Below are positions 38,642 through 47,514 of a DNA stretch of 64,000 bases, piece after piece. The notes below the pieces were generated by a model, which saw only the letters and a program-made list of their open reading frames with translations, was not told the origin of the DNA and did not search any database. The translations under genes and the position numbers were made by a program. Source of the DNA: Pseudoalteromonas sp. MMG010 (lineage in GTDB: Bacteria > Pseudomonadota > Gammaproteobacteria > Enterobacterales > Alteromonadaceae); NCBI RefSeq assembly GCF_018100905.1, contig NZ_JAGJEG010000001.1, forward strand, positions 310,001 to 374,000, read 5' to 3'. Each line of letters starts with the position of its first letter. The first letter of the stretch is position 1.

Positions 38642-38669
38642 CTGAGACTAACAAATGAATAAAAAGTTC
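38642..38669 (-). promoter_or_regulatory. Sigma-E-dependent promoter of rpoE
   Basis: On the minus strand GAACTT (38669-38664), exactly 16 bases, then TCTCAG (38647-38642) matches the sigma-E consensus GAACTT-N16-TCTGA in all but one base. Transcription would begin about 60 bases before the rpoE start codon, giving positive feedback. Confidence 0.8.
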
Positions 38670-38822
38670 TATTAAATATTAATTTTTTATAAAATAGTTG
38701 ATAAATAACACCTTAAAGCTAGTAAAATCACTACAGGGTGTTACGCCAAATATGGTACAACTAACACTATTAAAAATATATATTGCTTATATATAGGCAT
38801 TGTAACCGCAAAGTATCATTAC

Positions 38823-40427
38823 ATGAACCAAAATAAACACCATATTGCTGATGTCGCTATCATTGGAAGTGGCGCAGCCGGATTGTCTCTTGCACTTTCT
38901 TTAGCTAATCATTGCCATGTTACTGTTATTAGTAAAGGCGCATTAACCGAAGGCTCTACTTTATATGCCCAAGGTGGGATTGCTGCCGTTTTTGATAAAA
39001 AAAATGACAGTATTGAATCTCACGTTCAAGATACCTTAGATGCAGGCGGCGGATTATGTGATAAAGATGCGGTACATTATACCGCCAGTAATGCTAAAGA
39101 TTGTTTACAGTGGTTGATCAGTCAAGGGGTTCCATTTGATATGGAATTTGATAGCAAAGGTAAAGAACGCTTTCACTTAACCCGCGAAGGTGGACACAGC
39201 CATCGGCGTATTTTGCATGCTGCCGATGCAACAGGCAAAGCAGTACAAACAACGTTAATTAGCCAAGTACAAGCACATAAAAATATCACCTTGTTAGAGC
39301 AATATAACGCGATTGATTTAATCAGTGATAAAAACCTAAATAAAGCCGGTTCGCATATCCATGGTATGTATGTATGGAATAAAAAGGCGAAAAAAGTTGA
39401 AACAATTTCCGCTAAGTTTGTTGCTTTAGCAACCGGTGGCGCTAGTAAAGTGTATTTATATACTTCTAACCCAGATGTGTCATCAGGTGACGGTATTGCA
39501 ATGGCATGGCGAGCCGGGTGTCGTGTCGCTAATATGGAGTTTAATCAGTTTCATCCAACGAGCCTATATCACCCTGAACTACAAAACTTTTTGATTACCG
39601 AGGCCATGCGCGGTGAAGGCGCTTATCTGCGCCGCTCTGACGGTACTCGATTTATGAAAGACTTTGATGCGCGTGAAGAACTGGCACCACGTGATATTGT
39701 GGCCAGAGCTATCGACTTTGAAATGAAGCGCTTAGGCGATAACTGTGTTTATTTAGATATTAGCCATAAAGATAAAGACTTTATTATTGAACACTTTCCA
39801 ACTATTTATGCTAAGTGCTTAAGTGTAGGTCTTGATATAACAAAAGAAGCGATTCCGGTAGTTCCTGCGGCTCATTATACCTGCGGTGGAGTCATGACCG
39901 ACTTTAATGGTAAAACTGATTTAGATAACCTATATGCTATAGGCGAAGTAGCCTACACGGGTCTTCATGGTGCTAATCGTATGGCGAGTAATTCACTATT
40001 AGAATGTATTGTGTTTGCCCATGCTGCCGCTAAAGATATTTTGAGTAAAATAGATAAAGCTCCCGATACTCTCTCTTTACCCCCTTGGGATGAAAGTCGT
40101 GTTTCTAATTCAGATGAAGAAATTGTGATCACTCATAATTGGCATGAGCTAAGGTTATTCATGTGGGACTATGTCGGGATTGTGCGTTCAACTAAGCGTT
40201 TAGAACGGGCTTTACACCGGGTCGAACTGCTACAACAAGAAATCCATGATTACTATGCTAATTTTAGAGTGAGTAATAACCTATTAGAACTAAGAAACTT
40301 AGTACAAGTAGCAGAATTAATCATTCGTAGTGCGATGCAAAGAAAGGAAAGTCGTGGATTACACTACACTATTGATTACCCTGAACTGAGTGACAATCCA
40401 AGTCCAACTATTTTAAAGCCTGCTTAA
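38823..40427 (+). CDS. nadB: L-aspartate oxidase
   Basis: This FAD enzyme oxidises aspartate to iminoaspartate, the first step of NAD synthesis. The 534-aa protein has the FAD dinucleotide motif [12 protein letters not shown] (about 14-25), QGGIAAVF, the active-site [22 protein letters not shown] and the C-terminal [13 protein letters not shown] with NSLLE. The divergent arrangement with rpoE is conserved. Its last 20 bases overlap the end of ygfX on the opposite strand. Confidence 0.97.
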   Translation: MNQNKHHIADVAIIGSGAAGLSLALSLANHCHVTVISKGALTEGSTLYAQGGIAAVFDKKNDSIESHVQDTLDAGGGLCDKDAVHYTASNAKDCLQWLISQGVPFDMEFDSKGKERFHLTREGGHSHRRILHAADATGKAVQTTLISQVQAHKNITLLEQYNAIDLISDKNLNKAGSHIHGMYVWNKKAKKVETISAKFVALATGGASKVYLYTSNPDVSSGDGIAMAWRAGCRVANMEFNQFHPTSLYHPELQNFLITEAMRGEGAYLRRSDGTRFMKDFDAREELAPRDIVARAIDFEMKRLGDNCVYLDISHKDKDFIIEHFPTIYAKCLSVGLDITKEAIPVVPAAHYTCGGVMTDFNGKTDLDNLYAIGEVAYTGLHGANRMASNSLLECIVFAHAAAKDILSKIDKAPDTLSLPPWDESRVSNSDEEIVITHNWHELRLFMWDYVGIVRSTKRLERALHRVELLQQEIHDYYANFRVSNNLLELRNLVQVAELIIRSAMQRKESRGLHYTIDYPELSDNPSPTILKPA

Positions 40428-40818
40428 TAGTAACAATCGTACGTTTTAATCTTACAAAGCTTTGGCTATCAATCCCATTGGCCGAAATAATTAACCAGTG
40501 GGTGTGGCTAAAGCCTTGAAGGTTAAGTAAAACATAGGCGTTAAACACCCAACTCTTTTTTGTTATTTCACCCTGTAAATTTGATTGCTGATTACTAAAG
40601 CGTAATAAATTGGCATCAAGGACAATAATCCCATTGCGAGGAGTTATTGTATGTATTTTTTGCCAAACCCACCAAGCAGCAAATCCATTAATGATAAAAA
40701 TAACAAATAAGGTTTTCCACGAAGGCGCCAATATCCCAGTCAGTAAGCAAATCAATAAAAAGAAGACCACGACAGGTTGGTGATCTACTTTATTATTTAA
40801 AACACTAAACCTATACAC
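40408..40818 (-). CDS. ygfX: YgfX family membrane protein
   Basis: The 136-aa protein has two close membrane segments near the N-terminus (about 17-32 and 34-50) followed by a soluble part, like E. coli YgfX (CptA), described as a toxin-like inhibitor of cell-division proteins in operon with sdhE. It overlaps the end of sdhE by eight bases, the same order as in E. coli (ygfY-ygfX). Sequence similarity in this family is low, so the call relies on topology and position. Confidence 0.7.
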   Translation of the reverse strand: MYRFSVLNNKVDHQPVVVFFLLICLLTGILAPSWKTLFVIFIINGFAAWWVWQKIHTITPRNGIIVLDANLLRFSNQQSNLQGEITKKSWVFNAYVLLNLQGFSHTHWLIISANGIDSQSFVRLKRTIVTIKQALK

Positions 40819-41062
40819 GAACTCGGTCTAAAATAAGTTGTACCATGGTATTTAATTCTTCATCTTTACACACTTCATGGCCCATAAACCAAGCAAATAA
40901 ATCAGGGTCTTCTTCGGTCAATAAGCGTTGAAAAATAGCTTGTTGCTTTTCGTTTAACGCATCATAAGCTTCTTCAACAAATGGCATAAATAAAACATCA
41001 AGCTCTAACATACCTCTGCGACAAGCCCAACGAATACGTGCTTTACTATGAATTTCAGTCAT
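40811..41062 (-). CDS. sdhE: Succinate dehydrogenase assembly factor SdhE
   Basis: It promotes covalent attachment of FAD to SdhA, and to FrdA where present. The start at 41062 (MTEIHSKARI) has GAGGTTT just upstream; a longer frame to 41110 is not supported. The 83-aa protein has the invariant RGMLELD motif (about 15-21), WFMGHE and a C-terminal helical region. It is in operon with ygfX and divergent from ygfZ, the E. coli arrangement. Confidence 0.95.
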   Translation of the reverse strand: MTEIHSKARIRWACRRGMLELDVLFMPFVEEAYDALNEKQQAIFQRLLTEEDPDLFAWFMGHEVCKDEELNTMVQLILDRVRV

Positions 41063-41214
41063 TTTAAACCTCATAATTAATTGCCTTGAGTTTAGCAAAT
41101 ACAGTCTCACTTAGCAGCAATTAATGAATAATAAAACTCAGTGATACACAACCTGTACCCTAGCCTTTAACTGAGTTATTATGTTGACTCATTTGTATTG
41201 TACAGAAGGTTATT

Positions 41215-42126
41215 ATGTCACGCATTTATGCTTGTCCGTTATCTCATCAGGTTATAAGCCTTACAGGGGCTGATAAACTCTCTTACCTTCACGGACAAAT
41301 TACCCAAGATCTTAATAAACTATCACCGACACAATTTTTATGGGCTGGGCACTGTAACCCCAAGGGAAAATTATGGGGTGTTTTCAAATTATTTTCTTAC
41401 CAAGACAGTTATTTTTTAACCGGTTCTCAAGATGAGATTGAACAATCTCTTAGCGAACTAAAAAAATATGCTGTTTTTGCAAACGTTGATATAACCATTT
41501 CAAGCAATCGCTTAATTGGCTTACTCGGTGATGACTTACTCTCGACACTCAATGAGCTTAACATTACCTTTGATAATGACGACACAGCGGCTGACTTTGC
41601 CAATGGTAAAGCATTAAAGCTGTCAGAAAATCGTGTTTTATTAATGGTCGATAACCAATTCTCGATGCCCGATGACGTGTCGATGTTAGATAATGATGCT
41701 TTATGGCAAAGCGCCGCTATCACTGCTGGTGAACCTCAATTAAATGCCCTTGCAATAGGCGAATATGTACCACAAATGGTAAATTTGCAGGCTATTGGAG
41801 GGATTAGTTTTAAAAAAGGCTGTTATACAGGTCAAGAAACCGTTGCGAGAATGAAATACCTTGGCAAAAATAAACGCGCCATGTATATCGTCAGTGCCCA
41901 CTGTAACGGCGTATTATCAGAACCTGAATTAGAACTTCAATTAGGCGAAAATTGGCGCAGAGCCGGAAAATTAATTGCACAAAGTTATAATGAGCAAACA
42001 AATACCTTAACTGGCCTTATTGTGTTGCCAAACGATACTGATGCCAGTGCATCATTTCGTGCAAAACACGATCCAACGGTAGAGTTTAAAACTCTACCTT
42101 TACCCTACTCTCTAGAAGATGAATAA
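41215..42126 (+). CDS. ygfZ: Folate-binding protein YgfZ
   Basis: This tetrahydrofolate-dependent protein related to the glycine cleavage T-protein supports iron-sulfur enzymes such as MiaB. The 303-aa protein has the family signature KGCYTGQE (about 200-207) with the key Cys, and early LHGQITQDL. It lies 12 bases before slyD and is divergent from sdhE. Confidence 0.95.
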   Translation: MSRIYACPLSHQVISLTGADKLSYLHGQITQDLNKLSPTQFLWAGHCNPKGKLWGVFKLFSYQDSYFLTGSQDEIEQSLSELKKYAVFANVDITISSNRLIGLLGDDLLSTLNELNITFDNDDTAADFANGKALKLSENRVLLMVDNQFSMPDDVSMLDNDALWQSAAITAGEPQLNALAIGEYVPQMVNLQAIGGISFKKGCYTGQETVARMKYLGKNKRAMYIVSAHCNGVLSEPELELQLGENWRRAGKLIAQSYNEQTNTLTGLIVLPNDTDASASFRAKHDPTVEFKTLPLPYSLEDE

Positions 42127-42138
42127 ATAGGAATAAGT

Positions 42139-42624
42139 ATGATTGTTGCAGCCAATACAGTTGTAAAAATGCATTATTCAGTAATGGATAACAATGATAA
42201 CACCATAGATAACTCTTTTGATGGCGAACCCCTCATTTTTATAGTTGGTACTGGCTATTTAATTCCAGGACTTGAAGATGCACTACAAGGTAAAGCCGCG
42301 GGTGATACGTTAAGTGTAACTGTCGAACCTGAAAATGGTTACGGTGAACGCCATGAAAATTTAATGCAAGCTGTACCTAAATCTATGTTTGACGATATGG
42401 AGATTGAAGTAGGTATGCAGTTTCGCGCCTCGACTGATGATGGTGACCAATCGGTAATGATTATCGATATTCAAGATGAAGAAGTCATTGTTGACGGTAA
42501 CCATCCCCTTTCAGGTATCACCTTAAACTTTGACGTTGAAATACTTGAAGTACGAGAAGCAACTGCACAGGAGCTTGCTCATGGCCATGTACATGGTGAA
42601 GGCGGCTGTGGCCACGATCATTAA
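42139..42624 (+). CDS. slyD: FKBP-type peptidyl-prolyl isomerase SlyD
   Basis: This folding helper and metallochaperone isomerises X-Pro bonds and can pass nickel to enzymes. The 161-aa protein has the split FKBP domain with EPLIFIVGTGYLIPGLEDAL, an inserted 'insert-in-flap' chaperone region (about 70-125), and a short His-rich tail (HGHVHGEGGCGHDH). The tail is much shorter than in E. coli SlyD. It is followed by a strong terminator. Confidence 0.92.
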   Translation: MIVAANTVVKMHYSVMDNNDNTIDNSFDGEPLIFIVGTGYLIPGLEDALQGKAAGDTLSVTVEPENGYGERHENLMQAVPKSMFDDMEIEVGMQFRASTDDGDQSVMIIDIQDEEVIVDGNHPLSGITLNFDVEILEVREATAQELAHGHVHGEGGCGHDH

Positions 42625-42630
42625 GTACAA

Positions 42631-42657
42631 AAAAAGCGCTTTATAAAGCGCTTTTTT
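42631..42657. terminator. Terminator between slyD and the downstream convergent gene
   Basis: AAAAAGCGCTTTATAAAGCG continuing to CTTTTTT forms a self-complementary hairpin with A- and T-runs on both sides. It serves both strands. Confidence 0.85.
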
Positions 42658-42668
42658 ATTATAAGTAA

Positions 42669-43127
42669 TTAACCTGCTGATTTTTCTCTGGTTGTTACAG
42701 GGGTTAAAATATGATTTTGTAATACATCTACTAAACCGGCTTGGTCGTTGGTGCCAATTCGGTAAAGAGTGCCATCTTGCAAAGTAATTTTTACAGCACT
42801 AAAACCCGAAACAGAATATACCCACCCATCGTGTGTTATACGGATCCCGATACCATGTCGGTATGAGTTTTGTACGGCTTCAACGGCGGTAATATCAGAC
42901 AGTTGAAGTGTCTGCCCAGCAACACCAGGACCAAACTTCCAACTTAGCGTATCGCCATCTACTTTTACGGTTAAGCCATGAAATAAAAAACCCACTAAAA
43001 CTAAAATTGCAGCAAATACCATTAAAGGGACATCGGCACCGATTAAATACCAAGCAAGTGCAACAAAACCGCCAATCCAAGCTAAAACAAAAAAGATAAA
43101 AGTCGCATACTGTTTATGCTTATACAT
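42669..43127 (-). CDS. Small membrane protein with PH-like domain, function unknown
   Basis: The start at 43127 (MYKHKQYATF) is preceded by GAGAAA and is preferred to a frame starting at 43181. The 152-aa protein has two membrane segments (about 7-28 and 33-52) and then a beta-rich soluble domain (KVDGDTLSWKFGPGV to the end). This is typical of bacterial PH-like membrane proteins that read as 'hypothetical'. It is 63 bases downstream of the DUF481 gene and may be co-transcribed. No pathway can be assigned. Confidence 0.7.
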   Translation of the reverse strand: MYKHKQYATFIFFVLAWIGGFVALAWYLIGADVPLMVFAAILVLVGFLFHGLTVKVDGDTLSWKFGPGVAGQTLQLSDITAVEAVQNSYRHGIGIRITHDGWVYSVSGFSAVKITLQDGTLYRIGTNDQAGLVDVLQNHILTPVTTREKSAG

Positions 43128-43190
43128 ATATTTCTCTATATTAAATAAATGACACTGATGAACGCGAAACGCGATGCGCAATAGTGCTTA

Positions 43191-44021
43191 TTAGTTAAAA
43201 CTGTAAACTAAGGTCGCACTTAGCTCGGTATCGTATTTTAAGTTGTCGTCTTCAGGTTTAGAGTTGTAACGATACATATACGAAAATTTAAGCGACACCG
43301 CGCCCATAACTTGGCTAATTAATGCCGTTTCTGACTTGAAACGTGAGTTAAGACCTGAAAGCGATTGCTCTAAACTCAGATCTTGATTAAATCGAGTGCG
43401 CTTTGATATTAGCCGCTCCCATTGCATGGCTATACGTAACAAATACCCTGCTTCGGTAACACCACTGACTATCTCGCTATCTTCACTGTCTTCGCTTTCT
43501 GGCTCAGCAACAGAGCGGTAGAGACCGGGGCCGATATCTATATCTACTTTATTTTTTATACCTTGAAAAACGCGCGTTCCATAACCGGTTGCTAATGTGC
43601 TTTTATAATCTAGCCCACTAAACTCATCATCTTCGTAATCACCATAAATAAAAAAAGACATATTTTTTAGACCAATCTTATAGTTACCTTGAGCTGAGAT
43701 AAAAATACGATCTGCTGATACGTCTGATTCTCCGGTGTCGCTATCTGAATCACGTTTATATAATGAGTCGATTTTAAATTGGTTACGCCATTTGTCAAAA
43801 TCTTGGTATAAATTGCCTCTTAGCTTGTAAGTAGATGAGTTTGTATTTCCTTTATTTAAAATAAACCCGAATTCAGTATCGCCATACAGCATATCGCCTT
43901 TATGTAATATATGTATTTCTTCTTCAGAAAGCTCGCCGTACTCTGTAAAATCTTCAAATGGATCTACAGCCCAGCAATGGGTACTCATTATTATAGAAAA
44001 TAACAATAAATACTTACGCAC
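43191..44021 (-). CDS. DUF481 (YdiY-like) outer-membrane protein
   Basis: The 276-aa protein has a signal peptide (LLLFSIIMSTHCWA) and a DUF481-type beta-barrel-like pattern: GDTEFGFILNKGNTNSS near the start, then alternating amphipathic strands with NQFKIDSLYKRDSD, DEFSGLDYKSTLATGYG, and a terminal aromatic residue pair (LVYSFN) typical of outer-membrane barrels. It probably sits in the outer membrane. Its function in this family is unknown. Confidence 0.85.
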   Translation of the reverse strand: MRKYLLLFSIIMSTHCWAVDPFEDFTEYGELSEEEIHILHKGDMLYGDTEFGFILNKGNTNSSTYKLRGNLYQDFDKWRNQFKIDSLYKRDSDSDTGESDVSADRIFISAQGNYKIGLKNMSFFIYGDYEDDEFSGLDYKSTLATGYGTRVFQGIKNKVDIDIGPGLYRSVAEPESEDSEDSEIVSGVTEAGYLLRIAMQWERLISKRTRFNQDLSLEQSLSGLNSRFKSETALISQVMGAVSLKFSYMYRYNSKPEDDNLKYDTELSATLVYSFN

Positions 44022-44063
44022 AGTGAATACTCCGAAAACGGTTCATAAAAGCCTCATACCTAC

Positions 44064-44384
44064 TTAATTTGGTTGTTTCCACAAAATATGGCAAAAAGGA
44101 GCATCTTTATCACGACTTATTAATATTTTAGCAAATAACACATCTTCGTTATCAAACTCTAAACCGACTAAAACCTGAATAAAGTGGTCTGATTCTATTT
44201 CTAAAGCAACAAACTCTTGCCACTGTTCATCAGGCTCATCTTCTTCGATAAAACCAAGCTCTTCACGATATTGATTAAAGTCTTCAACATCTTGTTCTGT
44301 TAAATTATTCGGCGCTAACTCTAAAAATATATCGTATGCCTGGTGAGTTGCCTCTTCTATACTAAATAAACGTGGACCGCTCAT
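44064..44384 (-). CDS. Conserved acidic small protein, function unknown
   Basis: The 106-aa soluble protein is strongly acidic (LGFIEEDEPDEQWQEF) with no signal peptide or membrane segment. AAGGG precedes the ATG. It is on the same strand as the DUF481 gene and 42 bases upstream of it. I do not recognise the family. Its aromatic and acidic pattern suggests a small alpha/beta adaptor-like fold, but this is a guess. Confidence 0.6.
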   Translation of the reverse strand: MSGPRLFSIEEATHQAYDIFLELAPNNLTEQDVEDFNQYREELGFIEEDEPDEQWQEFVALEIESDHFIQVLVGLEFDNEDVLFAKILISRDKDAPFCHILWKQPN

Positions 44385-44593
44385 AGTTAACCCTTGTTAT
44401 AATTGAGTTGCACATCATAGCAAACCTAAATACTTATTTGATAAAAAACATAAGCTAGGCAACATTTATTTTTAAAATCTTAAAGTTTCCCTTTCACCTT
44501 AGTCAACATCAAAATGAAATGATTCCTTTTTTTCGCCACTTTACTTAAATTTAATTCCAGCATAAGCTCGAAAAAATAAAAATGGAGTATGCC

Positions 44594-45385
44594 ATGATTA
44601 AATTTACAGCAGAGCAAGGTATCGCCCGAGTAACATTAGCACGAGTAGACAAGCAAAATGCTCTGAATATGCTTATGTTTATGCAATTAAACAAAATAAT
44701 TAAAACCATAAAAAAAGATAAATCTATCAAGCTTGTTGTGATCACGGGTGAAGGCGAGCACTTTAGCTCTGGCTTAGATATTAAATCGGTTATGGACAAG
44801 CCAATTAATATTTTTAAATTACTCTTTAAATGGTTACCAGGAAACCAAAACCTTGCACAAACCGTGGTACTTGGTTGGCAGTCTATTCAAGTGCCGGTGA
44901 TCGCACATATTAAAGGCAATTGTTTAGGGGCGGGTTTACAAATTGCTTTAGGGGCAGATTATCGCATTGCTCATAGTGAGGCTAAATTAGCAATTATGGA
45001 AGCACGTTGGGGCTTATGTCCCGACATGGGAGCAAACGTTTTACTATCGGGTTTGATGAAACGCGACCAAGCACTTTGGCTGGCAAGTCATGCAACCACT
45101 GTTAGTGCAAATGAGGCGCTAAAACTGGGGTTAATTACACAAGTAAGTGACAACTCAAATGAGAGTGTTGATCGCATGATCACGACGCTTTTATCACGTT
45201 CACCCGATACATTAGCTGCAATCAAACGAGTTACTCAACTGAGTTTTAAATCTCAAACAAGAAAAATTTTAGCCACAGAAACATACTCTCAAATTAGATT
45301 ATTGCTTAATCCAAATACTAAAAAAGCCATTGCCAACGCGAAAAACAAAAATTTGCAAAAATACGCAAATGCGAAAACCTGGTGA
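44594..45385 (+). CDS. Enoyl-CoA hydratase/isomerase family protein (crotonase)
   Basis: The start at 44594 (MIKFTAEQGIARV) is chosen because GGAG sits six bases upstream; an ATG at 44582 adds four residues that no crotonase needs. The 263-aa protein has the crotonase fold: EGEHFSSGLDIKSV for the first oxyanion-hole backbone and NCLGAGLQIALGADYRIA for the second. In the second active-site segment LAIMEARWGLCPDMG has Glu near the position of a catalytic acid. The substrate is not evident. It stands alone between divergent and unrelated genes. Confidence 0.85.
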   Translation: MIKFTAEQGIARVTLARVDKQNALNMLMFMQLNKIIKTIKKDKSIKLVVITGEGEHFSSGLDIKSVMDKPINIFKLLFKWLPGNQNLAQTVVLGWQSIQVPVIAHIKGNCLGAGLQIALGADYRIAHSEAKLAIMEARWGLCPDMGANVLLSGLMKRDQALWLASHATTVSANEALKLGLITQVSDNSNESVDRMITTLLSRSPDTLAAIKRVTQLSFKSQTRKILATETYSQIRLLLNPNTKKAIANAKNKNLQKYANAKTW

Positions 45386-45511
45386 ATCACACTATCTAGG
45401 TTACCTTAAGCAATCTTGTTAGTTTATATACGGCTAAAGCCTATTTTTACTCTAGCTTAACTAGCTCAGTGGCTGATAAACTAAATACTTCATTTTATTG
45501 AAGGTATAGTA

Positions 45512-45874
45512 ATGAAATATCTTATTAGTAGCGCCATTATTTTATTTTCGTTAGCCTGTGCGAAAATGGTTTTATATGTCATTAACATTCAGTTTCCAGC
45601 GCCATTATTAGGCATGGTTTTTTTATTACTTTTCTTGTTAACGGGGTTAGTAAAAGAGCATCAAGTTAAACCATCCGCTTCTCCTTTATTAAATATAATG
45701 CCAATATTTTTCATACCTGCAGGTGTTGGTTTTATCGAACATCTAAATTTAATTGCTGAGCATGCTTCATTTTTAATGACCGTGGTGATATTAGTTCCTT
45801 TAACCACAATCATTTTGTTAAGCCAACTGGTTGGATCTTTTATTGGCCGGGAGAATAACGATGACTGCGAATGA
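45512..45874 (+). CDS. CidA/LrgA family holin-like membrane protein
   Basis: The 120-aa protein has four hydrophobic segments and the family pattern FPAPLLGMVFLLLF near residues 27-40 and FIPAGVGFIEH near 70-80. LrgA/CidA proteins work with LrgB/CidB partners in control of murein hydrolases or export of small metabolites. It overlaps the next gene, which encodes the LrgB partner, by 14 bases. Confidence 0.88.
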   Translation: MKYLISSAIILFSLACAKMVLYVINIQFPAPLLGMVFLLLFLLTGLVKEHQVKPSASPLLNIMPIFFIPAGVGFIEHLNLIAEHASFLMTVVILVPLTTIILLSQLVGSFIGRENNDDCE

Positions 45875-46586
45875 GGGAGTAAGTTTGATTTGGTGGTTAA
45901 GTATACCGGCCATTAGTGCACTCTTTTTCTTCCTGCGCTTTTTAAACCAAAAAATAGATCACCCGATAATAAAACCGCTATCAAATCCCGTATTTTTAAG
46001 CATTGCAATCATTGCCTGCTTTTTATTGTTTTTCCAGTTGCCATATAAATCGTTTGCAGAACATAGCAAAGTGTTAACCTGGCTGCTTGAGCCCGCTATC
46101 GTTGCCCTTGCCTTACCTTTATATCAGCAATTTATACATGTTAAAAAACACTTTTTACTCATTCTATGTAGCTGTAGTTTAGGAGTTATTAATGCGACTG
46201 TAGTTGCCACCTTATTAGCCAAACTATTTAATGCTCCTGCTGAATTAAGTGCTTCAGTTGCGGCTTTATCGGTTACGACTCCTATTTCTCTGATTGTTAC
46301 CAATTCTATTGGCGGGATCAGTGCTCTTGCTGCAGTTCTTGTTATTTGCATTGGGCTATTAGGTGCTTTGTTTGGTTTTTTATTATTTAAATTTATACGA
46401 ATTTATAATCATGAATCTCAAGGCATCGCAATTGGCACTGCATGCCATGCCATAGGCACTGCTGCGGCCCTTAGTGAACACCCTAAAGCCGGTGCTTTTT
46501 CATCTGTAGCAATGGCAATAACGGCATTATTAACAGCATTAATAGTGCCGTTGGTATATCCGCTTTTAGCGTCATTTTTGTTATAG
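45861..46586 (+). CDS. LrgB family membrane protein
   Basis: The start at 45861 (MTANEGVSLIWW) has GGGAGAA just upstream; an in-frame ATG at 45831 inside lrgA is less likely. The 241-aa protein has about seven membrane segments and the LrgB signature with KSFAEHSKVLTWLLEPAIVA, SVAALSVTTPIS and GTACHAIGTAAAL. It is the usual partner of the LrgA/CidA-type protein. The pair may transport small organic acids or modulate autolysis; which is not visible. Confidence 0.9.
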   Translation: MTANEGVSLIWWLSIPAISALFFFLRFLNQKIDHPIIKPLSNPVFLSIAIIACFLLFFQLPYKSFAEHSKVLTWLLEPAIVALALPLYQQFIHVKKHFLLILCSCSLGVINATVVATLLAKLFNAPAELSASVAALSVTTPISLIVTNSIGGISALAAVLVICIGLLGALFGFLLFKFIRIYNHESQGIAIGTACHAIGTAAALSEHPKAGAFSSVAMAITALLTALIVPLVYPLLASFLL

Positions 46587-46622
46587 TTATTAACGTAAAA
46601 TTCTAACTAAAAAGAGTAAAGC

Positions 46623-47459
46623 ATGATCAGTTCAGAAATAGAACAGTTTGAAAAGTATTACACTATGCTCACAGAGTATTTAGTCACTTACAGTATGCAA
46701 ATAGTCGGTGCCATATTTATTTTATGCATCGGCTTGTGGATAGCTAAAAAAATATCAAACATCGTCGCTAACTTAATGCAGCGCCATAATGTAGACATTA
46801 CATTAACTAATTTTATTAGTAACGTAGTTAAAGTGTTACTAATCGTCATGGTTGTTATTATCGCACTAGGAAAAATAGGCATTAGTGTCACTCCGTTTGT
46901 CGCGGCAATAGGTGCAGCGTCGTTAGGGGCCGGTTTAGCACTACAGGGAATGCTATCTAACTATGGCGCAGGTTTAGCAATTATTGCCACTCGTCCATTT
47001 GTAGTCGGCGATACTATCGAGGTAAAAAATGTCAGTGGACAAGTTAAAACTATCGAATTAGGTCACACTGTACTTATTAATGAAGAAAAAGTTGAGATTA
47101 CCATTCCTAATAAACACATTGTTGGAGAAATTTTACATAATTCATTTAGTTATTCATTAGTGAAAGGTGAAATTGATGTTGCTTACAGCGCCTGTACCGA
47201 TACCGCTATCCGTTTAATTGAAGAGCAAATAAGTAATCACGAGTTGGTTGCAAGTTCACCTCATGCACAAATAGGAATAGAGAAATTTGCTGAAAGTGGG
47301 GTCACAATAAGTTATCGTTATTGGGTACCTACTACAAAAATAATTGAAACAAAGTTAGCTATTAATTCCCTGGTCTATAAAGCATTAAACCAAGCTGACA
47401 TAGCAATTCCTTTCCCTCAACGAGTGATTACAATAAATAAGCCAGGTAACGATATTTAA
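46623..47459 (+). CDS. mscS: Small-conductance mechanosensitive channel (MscS family)
   Basis: It releases solutes on osmotic downshock. The 278-aa protein has three membrane segments, the Gly/Ala-rich pore helix AAIGAASLGAGLALQGMLS (about 96-114), a beta domain with RPFVVGDTIEV and a C-terminal alpha/beta vestibule. The length fits E. coli MscS (286). It is 36 bases after the LrgB gene, so it may be co-transcribed, and it ends in a terminator. Confidence 0.93.
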   Translation: MISSEIEQFEKYYTMLTEYLVTYSMQIVGAIFILCIGLWIAKKISNIVANLMQRHNVDITLTNFISNVVKVLLIVMVVIIALGKIGISVTPFVAAIGAASLGAGLALQGMLSNYGAGLAIIATRPFVVGDTIEVKNVSGQVKTIELGHTVLINEEKVEITIPNKHIVGEILHNSFSYSLVKGEIDVAYSACTDTAIRLIEEQISNHELVASSPHAQIGIEKFAESGVTISYRYWVPTTKIIETKLAINSLVYKALNQADIAIPFPQRVITINKPGNDI

Positions 47460-47465
47460 ATACTA

Positions 47466-47500
47466 AAAAACCGCAACATTATATGTTGCGGTTTAATTTT
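47466..47500. terminator. Bidirectional terminator after mscS
   Basis: AAACCGCAACA and TGTTGCGGTTT (47468-47494) form an 11-base-pair stem with a short loop, flanked by A-runs and TTTAATTTT. It serves mscS and the converging chemoreceptor gene. Confidence 0.88.
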
Positions 47501-47514
47501 TGGTTTGCTTATTT

